DNA from: JAXDJH01 sp034663635
GTDB lineage: Bacteria > Actinomycetota > CADDZG01 > WHSQ01
NCBI GenBank assembly: GCA_034663635.1
Contig: JAXDJH010000017.1
Location: 98,819-162,818, forward strand
DNA length: 64,000 bases
Direction of reading: 5' to 3'
The notes below the pieces were generated by a model. It worked only from the letters and a program-made list of their open reading frames with translations, made no database searches and was not told the origin of the DNA. Below are positions 51,059 to 60,707 of the stretch, piece after piece. Made by a program: the position numbers and the translations under genes. Position 1 is the first letter of the stretch. Every line of letters starts with the position of its first letter.

Positions 51059-53272
51059 TCACCCGCCGGGCTGCGTCACTCCATTCACCTTGAGCTCGTA
51101 GCGCGCGTAAGCGGGGACTGACTCGTTCGGATCGTCCTGCATCACGATGATCGCGACCGTCTGAGCCGTCGTGCCGATCGCGGCATCGAGAGCGGCCCCC
51201 GAGAGCGATCCGGACCGATTCGCGTCCAGAGCAAACCTGGCGATCCTGGCCGTGCTGTGCGCATCGTCGTAAGCGATGAGCTGAACCGTGTATCCGGCCA
51301 CCGTGAAGGGCTTGACCTGCGTAGGCGACCTCCAGACCGACAGATCGCTTCCGTCGGAGATCAATTCGCCACCGACGGCAACATCGTCGACCCACCAGCC
51401 GGGTCCCGCGGTGACGCCGTCGGAGACGTAACGGAAATCGATCAAGATCGACTTACCGGCGAACGCAGAGAGGTTGAAGCTCTCGGTCTTGAACCCTCCC
51501 GAATCGCCGGTGAAGCCTGGCAACTTGGAAGTCACCTGCCTGATCGCTCCATCGCCGGCGCTCGAGGTCGTATGCGTGTTCGACAGGCTTTTGTAGGTGG
51601 TCCCGCCGTTCGCAGAAACCCTCACGAAGCCGAAGTCGTAACCGGGCTCGGTCTCGTATTGCGTCTCGAAGGTCAGGGTCGGGTTCGTCGTTGGGACGTT
51701 GACTTGGAGGATCGCTTCGCGATCAACCGCGATCGCCTCGCCGGAGTAGATGGCGGGATCGCTGGGATGGCCGGGAGGCGACCCGTCGATCGTCCATGCC
51801 ACGGGGTTCGACGCGGTTGCCTGGCCTTGGAACGAGATCGAGTCGATCTGACTCGCGTTCAAGTAAGTCCCGTCGGCGCTCCGTGCCCTCACATAATCGG
51901 ATCCGTTCGGAGGCGCGCCGGGCGTTGAATAGGCATCCGAGGTGTCGAAGTTGATGAGAGCGTCCAGAGTAGGTGTGCGCAGCACAGCCGGATCACCACC
52001 AGTCAGCGCGGCTCCGTCGTCGAGCACCGAATCCAGAGCGACCATTGCAGCCCAGTCATGTACGACGTCCTGGGCGGTTGCGCTGGTGCCGCTCGTGTTG
52101 AGCACCGCTTGAAGACCCTGGAGCCCGTTCTCCGGAGCGCGGTGCAACTTCCCGAGCGTCTGCACGCCGAAACGACTTGCGACGTACTCCATAAAGGTTC
52201 GAGCCGCGCCGTAGTCGCACAGGATCTCTTCGGGATCCGCCTGGTCCTCCCAGACCGTCAGCGAGTTCTCGGGACCACCGTCTCCCGGCGCCGGGCTCTG
52301 GGGCGTATCCACACTGAGCTGGCCGAGGAAGCATTGCACGGCCGAGTCATATCCAGGGTCCGTGACCGGTTGCGAGGGATCTCCGTAGCCGGTCAAAGAG
52401 ATCGCCCATTCGCTGAGACCTTCATTCGCCCAGATGGACTCATCGCGGTCCGAGTAGTACTCGATCAAGTGCTGCCACTCGTGCGCAAAGGTGGACTCGA
52501 CAAGGAACGGCTTTCCGGGGCTATTGGTGCACGAGTTCCCGGTCGGATCGTCGGGAGGGTTGGCGCCGGTTCGGTGTCTCCAGTCGTAACTGTCGACGGT
52601 CATTACGTTGCGATCTGCGATCTCCGAGAGACCCGGAGAGAAGAAACCGGCAACATAGGGAAGGTCCTGCGAGTTGTTCCTGTCGTAGTAGACGTCGTCG
52701 CGGATGTTGTAGATCAAAACGACGGTGTTGTCGCCATCGCCCTTGTATTCGCCTTTGGACACGTCGAAGGCTTCACTTGCTCTGGAGCTCGTGCCGTCGC
52801 GGTCCCGAGGCTTGGCAAAGGTCGAGGTCTCCTTCGGGTAGATATTTCCGTCGAACTCGTCGATCAGATAGTTCACCTGGGTATCGGTGATCTTTGTTCT
52901 GGAGTCGTTGCGACAGTCGCCCGATTGAAATTCCAACCCCTTCCCAGCCGCGACCCAAACTTCGACGTGCTTGCCTTTCCCGCGCAACTTGAACTTCTGC
53001 AGGTAAGGGACCCCTTTGAAGTCGTCGACAGCGATCCATTTACGCGTCGTGCCCACCGCGGGAGTTCGTACCGCGCTTGTCGAGCTGGACGACGAAGGGC
53101 CGAAGCCCCGAGTCACGGTGGGGTCGCCTAAGAAGCGACTCAGGTCGTAGGTGCGCGCGTGGCGAACCCGGACATCCGAGGAGCGCGATACCGAATGGGC
53201 AGCTGCGGCAGAAGGCAAGAGAGAAACGAGAAGAACGACTGCGAGCGAGGCGTATGGGATACGACGGATCAA
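51059..53272 (-). CDS. Secreted M6-like (immune inhibitor A-type) zinc metalloprotease
   Basis: 737 aa with a signal peptide (1-25). The zinc motif HEWQH in ESTFAHEWQHLIEYYSD is an HExxH site, and the downstream WANEGLSEW supplies the third ligand Glu typical of gluzincins. Asp/Asn-rich loops around it may bind calcium. The C-terminal half has Ig/MAM-like beta domains with WWVDDVAVGG, as in immune inhibitor A proteins. It should degrade extracellular protein. It follows selA on the same strand by 66 bp, with no functional link apparent. Confidence 0.8.
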   Translation of the reverse strand: MIRRIPYASLAVVLLVSLLPSAAAAHSVSRSSDVRVRHARTYDLSRFLGDPTVTRGFGPSSSSSTSAVRTPAVGTTRKWIAVDDFKGVPYLQKFKLRGKGKHVEVWVAAGKGLEFQSGDCRNDSRTKITDTQVNYLIDEFDGNIYPKETSTFAKPRDRDGTSSRASEAFDVSKGEYKGDGDNTVVLIYNIRDDVYYDRNNSQDLPYVAGFFSPGLSEIADRNVMTVDSYDWRHRTGANPPDDPTGNSCTNSPGKPFLVESTFAHEWQHLIEYYSDRDESIWANEGLSEWAISLTGYGDPSQPVTDPGYDSAVQCFLGQLSVDTPQSPAPGDGGPENSLTVWEDQADPEEILCDYGAARTFMEYVASRFGVQTLGKLHRAPENGLQGLQAVLNTSGTSATAQDVVHDWAAMVALDSVLDDGAALTGGDPAVLRTPTLDALINFDTSDAYSTPGAPPNGSDYVRARSADGTYLNASQIDSISFQGQATASNPVAWTIDGSPPGHPSDPAIYSGEAIAVDREAILQVNVPTTNPTLTFETQYETEPGYDFGFVRVSANGGTTYKSLSNTHTTSSAGDGAIRQVTSKLPGFTGDSGGFKTESFNLSAFAGKSILIDFRYVSDGVTAGPGWWVDDVAVGGELISDGSDLSVWRSPTQVKPFTVAGYTVQLIAYDDAHSTARIARFALDANRSGSLSGAALDAAIGTTAQTVAIIVMQDDPNESVPAYARYELKVNGVTQPGG

Positions 53273-53338
53273 GAGGGCCCCCCTTAGTTAGGCCGGCGCA
53301 CTCAGGCTAGCCCTGGAACCCATAGCCCGACAGCTACT

Positions 53339-54730
53339 TCAACGTCTCGTTTCGGCCAAGGTTTCGGCGATCGACTCGATGAGCTGGTCGGTTTCTTCGT
53401 CCAGGACGGTTCGCAGATCGAGGATGAGCAGATCGTCCTCGACTCGCCCGATCACGGGAGGTGAACCGGTCCGGAGCGTGGTCTGGAGCTCCGCGGCCCC
53501 CAAGTCACCGATCGCGATAGTGAGTCCCCACGACTTCAGTTGCACGCCGGGGAGGCTCCCCCCTCCCACCACCGAGGGCATCTCACGGACCTCGATCTTG
53601 ACGTCGGGACCGACCCTTTGGCCCAAGGCCGACGCCACTTCGTGCGCTCTCAGCTTGAGTTCCTCCGGGGTCGTTCGGATCATGCGCCAAAGCGGCAGCT
53701 CGGCTTCCGCGCGTCCTTCGAGATGTATAAGAAGCGTTGCTTGAAGCGTGGCCAGCGTCAGTTTGTCGACCCGCAACGCGCGGGCCATTGGATGCGAGGC
53801 GATCCGACGAAGCAAGGCCGCGCGCCCCGCAATCACGCCGGCCTGTGGACCCCCCATCAACTTGTCCCCCGAGAACATGACGATGTCCGTGCCATCTTCG
53901 AGCGCGAGCTCCGCGATCGGCTCGCTGGAGACATCCACCCCGCTGCCATCGACGGGGGATGACAGGAGACCTGAGCCCAGGTCATTGAATAGGAGCACGC
54001 CACGACCGCGGGCCAGCTTCGCGAGCTCGCGAGTTGCAACGCTCTTGGCGAATCCGACGATTCGGTAATTGGATGGGTGGACCTTGAGGATCGCGGCCGT
54101 TTCGGGGCCGATCGCTCGTTCGTAGTCGGCGAGGTGGGTGCGGTTGGTGGTCCCCACTTCGACCAGGCGCGCTCCCGACTGAGCCAGCACGTCGGGGATG
54201 CGGAATTCGCCGCCGATCTCGATCAGCTCTCCTCGACTGATGATCACCTCTTTGTCGTTGCACAGCGCGACGAGAGTTAGCAGCACCGCAGCAGCGTTGT
54301 TGTTGACGACCAGTGCGTCCTCTGCACCCGTCGCCGCCGTTAGGAGTTCCCGCGCTCGGTCGTGTCGACTATCCCGCTTGCCCGCATCGAGATCGAATTC
54401 GAGGTTCGAGTAACCCGACGCGAGCTCGAGGGCCGCGCGCAACTGCTCTTGGCCGAGCGGCGCTCGTCCGAGATTGGTGTGGATCAACACGCCCGTGGCG
54501 TTCACGACACGAGTGAGTCGCGCTCTTTCGATCCGAGCCACTCTGTCTCGTGTTTCCGCGATCAGTTCTTCGTGCGTCGGCGCATCAGCTCCGTCCTTCA
54601 CGCGCTCGCGCGCGTCGTTGACCGCGGCGCGTGCCGCGGCTGCGATGAGTCTTGGAAGGGCCGTCCCCTCGAGTGCGGCCACGATCGCGTCGATGCCGGG
54701 CAACGACCGAAGCCTCGACGAGTCGTCCAC
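53339..54730 (-). CDS. selA: L-seryl-tRNA(Sec) selenium transferase
   Basis: 463 aa, GTG start. The N-terminal domain (RLRSLPGIDAIVAAL) leads to RVVNATGVLIHTNLGRAPL, the SelA signature. The PLP Lys is in MFSGDKLMGGPQAG. It converts seryl-tRNA(Sec) to selenocysteinyl-tRNA using selenophosphate, as a large ring oligomer. It begins 7 bp after the response-regulator stop, so the two are probably co-transcribed; selB is elsewhere in the window, and no selenoprotein gene was recognised here. Confidence 0.95.
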   Translation of the reverse strand: MDDSSRLRSLPGIDAIVAALEGTALPRLIAAAARAAVNDARERVKDGADAPTHEELIAETRDRVARIERARLTRVVNATGVLIHTNLGRAPLGQEQLRAALELASGYSNLEFDLDAGKRDSRHDRARELLTAATGAEDALVVNNNAAAVLLTLVALCNDKEVIISRGELIEIGGEFRIPDVLAQSGARLVEVGTTNRTHLADYERAIGPETAAILKVHPSNYRIVGFAKSVATRELAKLARGRGVLLFNDLGSGLLSSPVDGSGVDVSSEPIAELALEDGTDIVMFSGDKLMGGPQAGVIAGRAALLRRIASHPMARALRVDKLTLATLQATLLIHLEGRAEAELPLWRMIRTTPEELKLRAHEVASALGQRVGPDVKIEVREMPSVVGGGSLPGVQLKSWGLTIAIGDLGAAELQTTLRTGSPPVIGRVEDDLLILDLRTVLDEETDQLIESIAETLAETRR

Positions 54731-54737
54731 GCCGGGG

Positions 54738-55409
54738 CTAGTTGTTCGGTTGGTTAAAGCTGAGGATCCGCCGGCGCATAGCTTCCTGGATGGCGGAGAC
54801 GCGATTGTTCACGTGCAGTTTCGAGTAGATGTTCGCAACGTGAGTTGTGACGGTGCGTTCCGAGATGGAGAGTCGATTCGCGATCGTCTTGTTCGGTAGG
54901 CCCTCGCTCATCAGCTGCAAGATCTCGCGTTCCCTCGGCGTGAGCGGTTGGTAGCCCTCGGTGATCTCGGCCTTCTGATAGTTCTGGAACTCCGAGAGAA
55001 CCCGGCCCGCGAGGAACGGATCCAGCCTGCCTTCGCCCGCCGACACGGACTTAACGGTCGCAACCACTTCATCTAGATCCGCGGTCTTCAGAAGGTATCC
55101 CGAAGCCCCTGCCTTGAGGGCATCGAACACGAACTGCTGATCGTCGTGACCCGAGAGGACGACGACGCCCACGTTCGGGAACGCGTCCTTGATCTCGCGG
55201 GTGGCCTCGATTCCGTCCTTGTTGGGCATGATGACGTCGATGAGCACTACGTCGGGAAGGGTTTCCTCGACCATCTGGAGAACCTTCGTGCCGTCGGAAG
55301 CCTCACCGACGACCTCGATCCCCTCGCTTTCGAGCATCGTGCGGATGCCCCGGCGCAGCAGGTCGTGGTCATCGACGAGTAGAACTCGGACATCACCCTC
55401 CGCGGCCAT
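54738..55409 (-). CDS. NarL/FixJ-type response regulator (LuxR HTH)
   Basis: 223 aa from ATG 55409 (MAAEGDVRVLLVDDHDLLRRGI); upstream in-frame sequence is not homologous. The phospho-acceptor Asp is in VVLIDVIMPNKDG, the Lys in LLKTADLDEVV. The HTH is LTPREREILQLMSEGLPNKTIANRLSISERTV. No histidine kinase is adjacent, so its partner is elsewhere; the soluble PAS-GAF kinase at 15.7 kb is one option. It directly precedes selA. Confidence 0.93.
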   Translation of the reverse strand: MAAEGDVRVLLVDDHDLLRRGIRTMLESEGIEVVGEASDGTKVLQMVEETLPDVVLIDVIMPNKDGIEATREIKDAFPNVGVVVLSGHDDQQFVFDALKAGASGYLLKTADLDEVVATVKSVSAGEGRLDPFLAGRVLSEFQNYQKAEITEGYQPLTPREREILQLMSEGLPNKTIANRLSISERTVTTHVANIYSKLHVNNRVSAIQEAMRRRILSFNQPNN

Positions 55410-55460
55410 AGTTGGATGATAGGGGGTGCGTAGGACGACGAGAAGGGGTGCAGCGCCAAA

Positions 55461-55697
55461 GTGGTCCCGAAAGAGAACGAGAGTCTTTCGCCCGAGATCA
55501 GGTGGGGCGTGGGCTGTCTCGTCGCCTTTGCAGCCATCATCGGCACGCTCGTGCTCGTTTTTCTCATCTCTTTCGCGCTCGAACCACCTACCTGGGTCCA
55601 GGTCATCATCGGAATGAGTCTGGCCGTCGGCGGAGCGATCTTCGCTTGGCTTGTGGCGTCGGCCCTGGGCGGCCACAAGGACCGCGGGAGGGTCTAG
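55461..55697 (+). CDS. Small two-helix membrane protein
   Basis: 78 aa, GTG start. Two hydrophobic helices (about 14-38 and 44-67) are separated by LEPPTW, with a basic tail (GGHKDRGRV). No motif is found. It is divergent from the response regulator and its end overlaps the convergent lipoprotein gene by 4 bp. The clean topology supports coding; the function is unknown. Confidence 0.55.
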   Translation: MVPKENESLSPEIRWGVGCLVAFAAIIGTLVLVFLISFALEPPTWVQVIIGMSLAVGGAIFAWLVASALGGHKDRGRV

Positions 55698-56257
55698 CTT
55701 TTCGACCAGGCGTGAGCAAGGATCGCCGCCCGCAGGGGGCACGGCTCATCCCCCACGGTGAGGGTTAGGTCTGCACCCGACAACTCGTACGAGTACGTAG
55801 CGGCCCCCTCGGTCACGGTCCTCTCGCCGTCGATGAAGCAGTTAAACGCCCCTTCGGGGGCCGGAATGTCATCGAAAACCAGCTGATCCCCTTCACGAGA
55901 CAACTCGCCCGATACCTGTCCGAAGCCCTTCTCCTTGATGAAGTACGTCGAAGCTTCCTCGTCGAGGATCAGCGTCCATTCGCCCTCGTAAGCCTTGATG
56001 GTCTCCCCCGGCACGTCCTTGAAATCCTCGAACGCAACCTGAGTCACGTAGGTGCCCGACACCGGAACGCCCGTGGCATCGTCGGTCGTCCTGGGCGCCT
56101 TCGGGTCCGACGAGCACGCCGCTCCGAGGGCCGCCACGATGAGTGCGATCGCCAGGAGTTTCGTGCGGAAGTGGGTAGCGGTGCGCTGCCCGTTCGGGTG
56201 AAATTCGGTTGTAAGCGATCCAAAGGGGATGGCGTTGCGCAGACTGGCGACAATCAC
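55694..56257 (-). CDS. Putative lipoprotein
   Basis: 187 aa if the GTG at 56257 is used; no start codon lies closer to the lipobox, so the N-terminus is uncertain and overlaps the divergent gene by 29 bp. KLLAIALIVAALGAACSS is a lipoprotein signal with the lipid-bearing Cys, followed by a 135-residue beta-rich domain (SGTYVTQVAFEDFKDV, EGEWTLILDEEASTYFIKEKG) that looks like a lipocalin-type or META-like barrel. No exact family is assigned. It converges on the small membrane-protein gene. Confidence 0.55.
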   Translation of the reverse strand: MIVASLRNAIPFGSLTTEFHPNGQRTATHFRTKLLAIALIVAALGAACSSDPKAPRTTDDATGVPVSGTYVTQVAFEDFKDVPGETIKAYEGEWTLILDEEASTYFIKEKGFGQVSGELSREGDQLVFDDIPAPEGAFNCFIDGERTVTEGAATYSYELSGADLTLTVGDEPCPLRAAILAHAWSKS

Positions 56258-58454
56258 GTGCGTTGTCTTGATGGCCGCGCTTGTCGTGGTGCAAACGGCG
56301 CGGGCCGAGAACCCGCCTTCGAGCTTTTTCCCCGACGAAGACGGCTTGGATGTTTCGGTTGGGACGATCCTTAGCGATAGAGACAACGGTGTCGACTCCT
56401 TGGCCCATCTAACGGTGGTTGCGTCACTGGAGACGGAACGGGTCGAGTGGTACGTCTGCCCTCTGGCCGTCAACGATCCGGTCTCCCAATCGCAGTTTGC
56501 GAGCTGCTCGATAATAGGTGTCGATTTCAGCCCGACCCTTACCGGCGTCGAAGTCACTCCGTCACCTCCCGACGAAGCCTACGAGATGTTCCTTGACGTC
56601 CCGGCGGAACTCGATCATCAGCAGCGCGATCTCCTGGCGCTCGCCTGCACTGGCGCCGGTACGGATATCGACGGTCCCGACGCCGATTGCACACAGTCGA
56701 ACGAGGCAGGGGTCTACTTCGAAAACTCCCAATCTGGAGCGGGGGCTCAAACCACGACGGGGCGGATCATTTCCTACTGCGTAGCCGATGTGAATGGGCC
56801 GGGAACCGGAACGGACACGTCGGCCGACCCGTGCGAGTTTCAACCCGGGCCCTCGCCGCTCCCCCCCGAGCAACAACAAGCAGTCGCCGCTCGTTTCAGA
56901 CCCTTACGCCACGGCGCCGCGGTCCCCGACAATGGGTTCGTTCTTCGAGCTAGTTCGTCCAGCGACATGCTCGATGGTGGTCAGCTGCGGGCGGCACGAG
57001 ATTTCGAAGCCGACGCCAACAGAGATCCTGACGACGCGGAGCAAGATGTCCCTTGTTCGCTGATCGACGAGGTCTCCATCACATGGGAGTGCGTGATTCC
57101 GAACGAACCGCTGAATGCGGATAACAACGTGGAGCAAGCCGTATGGATCTACGAGACCGCGGCGATCGCTTCCGGACGAGGTTTCTGCGTGGGGGCGGCC
57201 TGCACCCTCGATTCGATCTATGTCGCATCGACTCCTACCGCCAACACTCGCTCTGCCGTTGCGTCTTTCACCCTGGACGGGGCTGGATGCTCCGATCCGG
57301 TGACCGAACTGTCGGCTGCCCCGGGGGAAGGGATCGACGTCGTTGGCTGCCTTACCGACATTTTCAGCGGACCGGCCAGCGCACCGGTGACTTTCGAGAC
57401 GACAGGAGTGGGCGGCTTCGCCGACTGCGGCTCGGGAGTGGCCCACGATCACGACGGCGATGGTGAAACCGACCATTGCCACGGAACGACGGACTCATCG
57501 GGCGCGATGTTCGGGCCGACACTCGCTTCGGCATTCCGGCTAGGGACTCAGACTGTCGTCTTCTGTCAGGACCCGGAGAACGCCGCTTCGAATCCAGCCG
57601 CGCCCCCCGCCGGACACGGCTGCGCCGACGAGACGGACCGGATAACGCTCACGCTCCATCGCGTTGCTCGGCCGGGCCATGTGCACCTCGTGCTCCTTGA
57701 TGCGGGTGCCGGCGATCCCTGCCACACGGGTGGGACGTCACCCAACATGAGGATCGGTGATACGACGAGGCTTATGGTGTGCACGCACGCAAACGAGCCG
57801 CATGATCCGGCGACTACGACGCAAGTTAAGGGCGGATCACTCTTCTGGCAGCTGGTTCCCGCTGGAACCCCGACCGTTCGTTTCGTCGGTTCGCCTCCGA
57901 CGGATACCGGCCCCGACGCAACGGCTGAAGTGGTGATGGAAGCCGTTCGAACAGGGATCACTACCGTGTCGGTTCGACTTTGCGACGAGAACGGGGTGTG
58001 CTCGCTGAGCGAAGCCAGTGTGCAATTCCAAGTCTTCGGAGCAGAAACGGCATGTGCCGACGGCGTCGACAATGACGCTGATGGAGTGACCGATCGGACG
58101 GAAGATCCCGGTTGCACGTCATACGTGGACGACAGCGAAAGAGGCGAACAGCGGAGAGAGGCAACGAAGGTACGAGCCTCGCTCGATGGTGGTGGGAACT
58201 CCATCTCAGGCAGCGTTCGCTCGCTCGACCTGAGGTGCGTGGCTAAGCGATCGATCTCGATCCTGAGACAGGCAAACGGCGGAGATGAACTGGTTTCAAG
58301 AACGCGTGCCGACAGGAAGGGGCGGTTCTCCGCCGGTCTGGGACGGAACCCGCGCGGCGTGGTTTACGCGATCGCGAAAAAGAAGAGTTACTTGGCTGAC
58401 TTCGAGGCCGAAGTCATATGTGCCGAGGGGAGATCGGGGAATATCCGCTTGTAA
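56229..58454 (+). CDS. Secreted Ig-like protein with calcium-type Cys/Asp motif
   Basis: 741 aa. A signal peptide (1-26) is followed by about 600 residues of predicted beta-sandwich repeats with many Cys pairs and acidic loops, including AHDHDGDGETDHCHG. Near residue 615 is CADGVDNDADGVTDRTEDPGC, read in two parts, a thrombospondin-3-like calcium loop common in secreted proteins. The basic C-terminal domain (about 640-741) looks like a carboxypeptidase-regulatory-like sandwich. The ATG at 56229 is close to AAGGGG; TTG at 56235 has better spacing. The function is probably adhesion or surface structure. Confidence 0.65.
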   Translation: MALRRLATITCVVLMAALVVVQTARAENPPSSFFPDEDGLDVSVGTILSDRDNGVDSLAHLTVVASLETERVEWYVCPLAVNDPVSQSQFASCSIIGVDFSPTLTGVEVTPSPPDEAYEMFLDVPAELDHQQRDLLALACTGAGTDIDGPDADCTQSNEAGVYFENSQSGAGAQTTTGRIISYCVADVNGPGTGTDTSADPCEFQPGPSPLPPEQQQAVAARFRPLRHGAAVPDNGFVLRASSSSDMLDGGQLRAARDFEADANRDPDDAEQDVPCSLIDEVSITWECVIPNEPLNADNNVEQAVWIYETAAIASGRGFCVGAACTLDSIYVASTPTANTRSAVASFTLDGAGCSDPVTELSAAPGEGIDVVGCLTDIFSGPASAPVTFETTGVGGFADCGSGVAHDHDGDGETDHCHGTTDSSGAMFGPTLASAFRLGTQTVVFCQDPENAASNPAAPPAGHGCADETDRITLTLHRVARPGHVHLVLLDAGAGDPCHTGGTSPNMRIGDTTRLMVCTHANEPHDPATTTQVKGGSLFWQLVPAGTPTVRFVGSPPTDTGPDATAEVVMEAVRTGITTVSVRLCDENGVCSLSEASVQFQVFGAETACADGVDNDADGVTDRTEDPGCTSYVDDSERGEQRREATKVRASLDGGGNSISGSVRSLDLRCVAKRSISILRQANGGDELVSRTRADRKGRFSAGLGRNPRGVVYAIAKKKSYLADFEAEVICAEGRSGNIRL

Positions 58455-58486
58455 CCGAGGCAGCCGGCTGGGATAACGTCCGGCAG

Positions 58487-59455
58487 ATGCGAGTGGTCCT
58501 CCGTCATCTCTGTCTCTTACTTGTGCTTGCTCTCGTGGTGACCCTGGGAGCGTGCCGCGAGGAGAGCCTCGATGCTCCACCCGTCACGGACCAAAGTCCC
58601 GGGTCGGCGGATTCCGCGTCGCCCAGTGCGACCGCTTCCGAACCGCCGCAGCATCCATCGGGAGCAAAGGGATCGATCGCTTTCCAGAGCAATCGAGACG
58701 GAGACAACGACATCTACGTGTTCGACCTCGACTCGGGAGAGATCCTTAACGTCACCGACGAAGACCTCGACGACTACCACCCGGAATGGTCACCCGATGG
58801 GGATCGGATCGTTTTCGCGCGCGCCGATGGGATCGATCTGGATCTTTTCTCGGTGGATCGGAGCGGGCAAGACGTCGAGCAGCTAACCCACGACACATCG
58901 AACGAGGACTTCCCCGAGTGGTCTCCAGACGGAGCCTGGATCGCGTTCACCAGCGACCGATCAGGCTCGAACGACATCTACGTCATGCGCCCGGACGGAA
59001 GTGGAGCGCGCCCTGTGGTCAAGAGCAAAGGGCAGGATGTTGCGCCGTCATGGAGTCCTGATGGGTCCTCGTTGGTCTTCCAAACCGATCGGTCGAGCAC
59101 CTTCGATCTGTACGTGGTCGATCTTGCGACCGGCCGCCAAACCCCGCTGGTCGACACCAAGCACGGCGAGGATGAGTTCCCATCGTGGGGAGACCGCATC
59201 GCTGCGATGGTGACCAATGTCCGTGGGAATTTCGAAGTAACCGCGTTCGACTCAGACGGCAGCGGTGGCACGCTGGTTACGCGCAACGGCGCGGGGTGGC
59301 CCGACTGGTCGCCCGATGGTCGTTTCCTAGCGATCGCGTCGCCTCGCTCCGGCAACTCCGAGATCTACATCGTCAACGCGTTCGGGGCCCGCGAGGTCAA
59401 CATCACGAACGATCCCGCCCAGGACGAGTTTCCGGCCTGGTCCCCGCACTCCTGA
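58487..59455 (+). CDS. Lipoprotein with TolB-like beta-propeller
   Basis: 322 aa from ATG 58487. The signal peptide ends in a lipobox (LALVVTLGAC). After a Ser/Pro linker, about six propeller blades repeat the WSPDG motif (IAFQSNRDGDNDIYVFD, PEWSPDGDRIVFARADG, PEWSPDGAWIAFTSDRSGSNDIYVM, PSWSPDGSSLVFQTDRS, PDWSPDGRFLAIASPRSGNSEIYIV). This is the TolB/WD40-like PD40 family, usually a protein- or ligand-binding scaffold. It is 32 bp after the Ig-like gene and probably co-transcribed. Confidence 0.87.
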   Translation: MRVVLRHLCLLLVLALVVTLGACREESLDAPPVTDQSPGSADSASPSATASEPPQHPSGAKGSIAFQSNRDGDNDIYVFDLDSGEILNVTDEDLDDYHPEWSPDGDRIVFARADGIDLDLFSVDRSGQDVEQLTHDTSNEDFPEWSPDGAWIAFTSDRSGSNDIYVMRPDGSGARPVVKSKGQDVAPSWSPDGSSLVFQTDRSSTFDLYVVDLATGRQTPLVDTKHGEDEFPSWGDRIAAMVTNVRGNFEVTAFDSDGSGGTLVTRNGAGWPDWSPDGRFLAIASPRSGNSEIYIVNAFGAREVNITNDPAQDEFPAWSPHS

Positions 59456-59459
59456 TCGG

Positions 59460-60665
59460 TTAGCAGGGGAACAAGGGCGTGACCGCCTTGCTCCCGAAAT
59501 CCTCGTTGTCTCCGGGGTAGGTGGCTTTGACCTTGCACTTGCCGCCGTTAACCCTTCCGATCAGTGTCGAGTAGTGGCTAGCGCCGTCGAGGGTGACGGA
59601 TTTCTGCGTGATCTTTGACAGCTTCCTTCCCGTCTTCTTGTAGAGAGCGACGATCACCTGCTGGCCGGTTTTGGGCGGAGTGACATCGCCCTTGACCGAA
59701 AGCTTGTTGCCCTTGTACTTGACGTCGAGAGTCGTTGACGAGGCACATGTATCGCACAAGGGCTGCCAGTCCAGCGCGTCGAGCGTCGTGTTCTCGACGA
59801 GAGCAGCTTCGTTACCGCCGAAAGATGCGATCGAGTGCACGTCGATTTCCGTGGCTATATAACCAACCAGGAAAGCGATGCGCGTGCCGTCCGGAGAGAA
59901 AACGGCATCGTGTTCCTCGATCGCCTCGGTGTTCGTCATGTTCGCCAGGCCCGTACCGTTTGACACGTTGATGCTGAAGATGTCGTCGTTTCCGGAAGCG
60001 TTGTCCGCGGCGCGCGTGAAGATGACCTTCGTGCCGTCGGGCGAGAAGTTCGGGTCCGAAGCGGAGCGGCTGTCGACGGTCAACTGGTCCTCGCCTGATC
60101 CACTTGGGTTAATCAAGAAGATGTCGGTCGCCGGGTCCCCGGCGTTCTCCTGTTTCGTGAAGGCGATCATGTTGGTCGAGGCCCAGGTTGGTTGCGTATC
60201 AGAGACTGTGTTATCCGTGATCTTCACGACGCCTGAGCCATCAGAGTTCATGACGTAGAGCTCGTCATCGCCATCCCGGTTACTTACGAAGACGAGCTGT
60301 TGTCCGTTGGGCGACCAGGCTGGATCCGAATCGCGCGCGGGATCGGTAGTGATCTGAGTCGCGGAGCCGTCGCCCTGGATGACGTAGAGGTCCTCGTTGT
60401 CACCCGCCGTCGCGCTGAACGCGATCCGCCGGCCGTTCGGGGACCAGGCCGGCAGCCTGGCGCCTTCGCTCCCTGTGAAGTGACCGAGGTCCGACCCGTT
60501 GGGTCGAAACACGAACAGCCCGTCCTTCGCGCCGATCTGTCCCGAGGCGATGAGGAATCCGTTCTCGCCGGGAAGTGCCGCAGATACTGGTTGGGTTGCA
60601 GCCATGGTGCACAACACGATCGAGACCGCGATCAGCGATCGAGCGCGAACAATCCTGAACTTCAC
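59460..60665 (-). CDS. Secreted TolB-like beta-propeller protein with C-terminal Ig-like domain
   Basis: 401 aa with a signal peptide (1-29). Propeller blades carry PAWSPNGRRIAFSATAGDNEDLYVI, PAWSPNGQQLVFVSNRDGDDELYVM, PNFSPDGTKVIFTRAADNASGNDDIF and AVFSPDGTRIAFLVG. A short linker with CDTCASS leads to a C-terminal beta-sandwich (about 300-400, LDVKYKGNKLSVKGDVTPPKTGQQVIVALYKK). It converges on the lipoprotein propeller gene with 4 bp between stops. The function is not known; an extracellular binding scaffold is likely. Confidence 0.82.
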   Translation of the reverse strand: MKFRIVRARSLIAVSIVLCTMAATQPVSAALPGENGFLIASGQIGAKDGLFVFRPNGSDLGHFTGSEGARLPAWSPNGRRIAFSATAGDNEDLYVIQGDGSATQITTDPARDSDPAWSPNGQQLVFVSNRDGDDELYVMNSDGSGVVKITDNTVSDTQPTWASTNMIAFTKQENAGDPATDIFLINPSGSGEDQLTVDSRSASDPNFSPDGTKVIFTRAADNASGNDDIFSINVSNGTGLANMTNTEAIEEHDAVFSPDGTRIAFLVGYIATEIDVHSIASFGGNEAALVENTTLDALDWQPLCDTCASSTTLDVKYKGNKLSVKGDVTPPKTGQQVIVALYKKTGRKLSKITQKSVTLDGASHYSTLIGRVNGGKCKVKATYPGDNEDFGSKAVTPLFPC

Positions 60666-60707
60666 TGCATCCCCCTCATCGATTCGCCGGGTGTCTAAGC
60701 ACTGCTG

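Noticed and set aside
52058..53131. 357-aa plus-strand ORF
   Set aside because: It is antisense to the HEWQH metalloprotease; its composition is that of reverse-strand codons.
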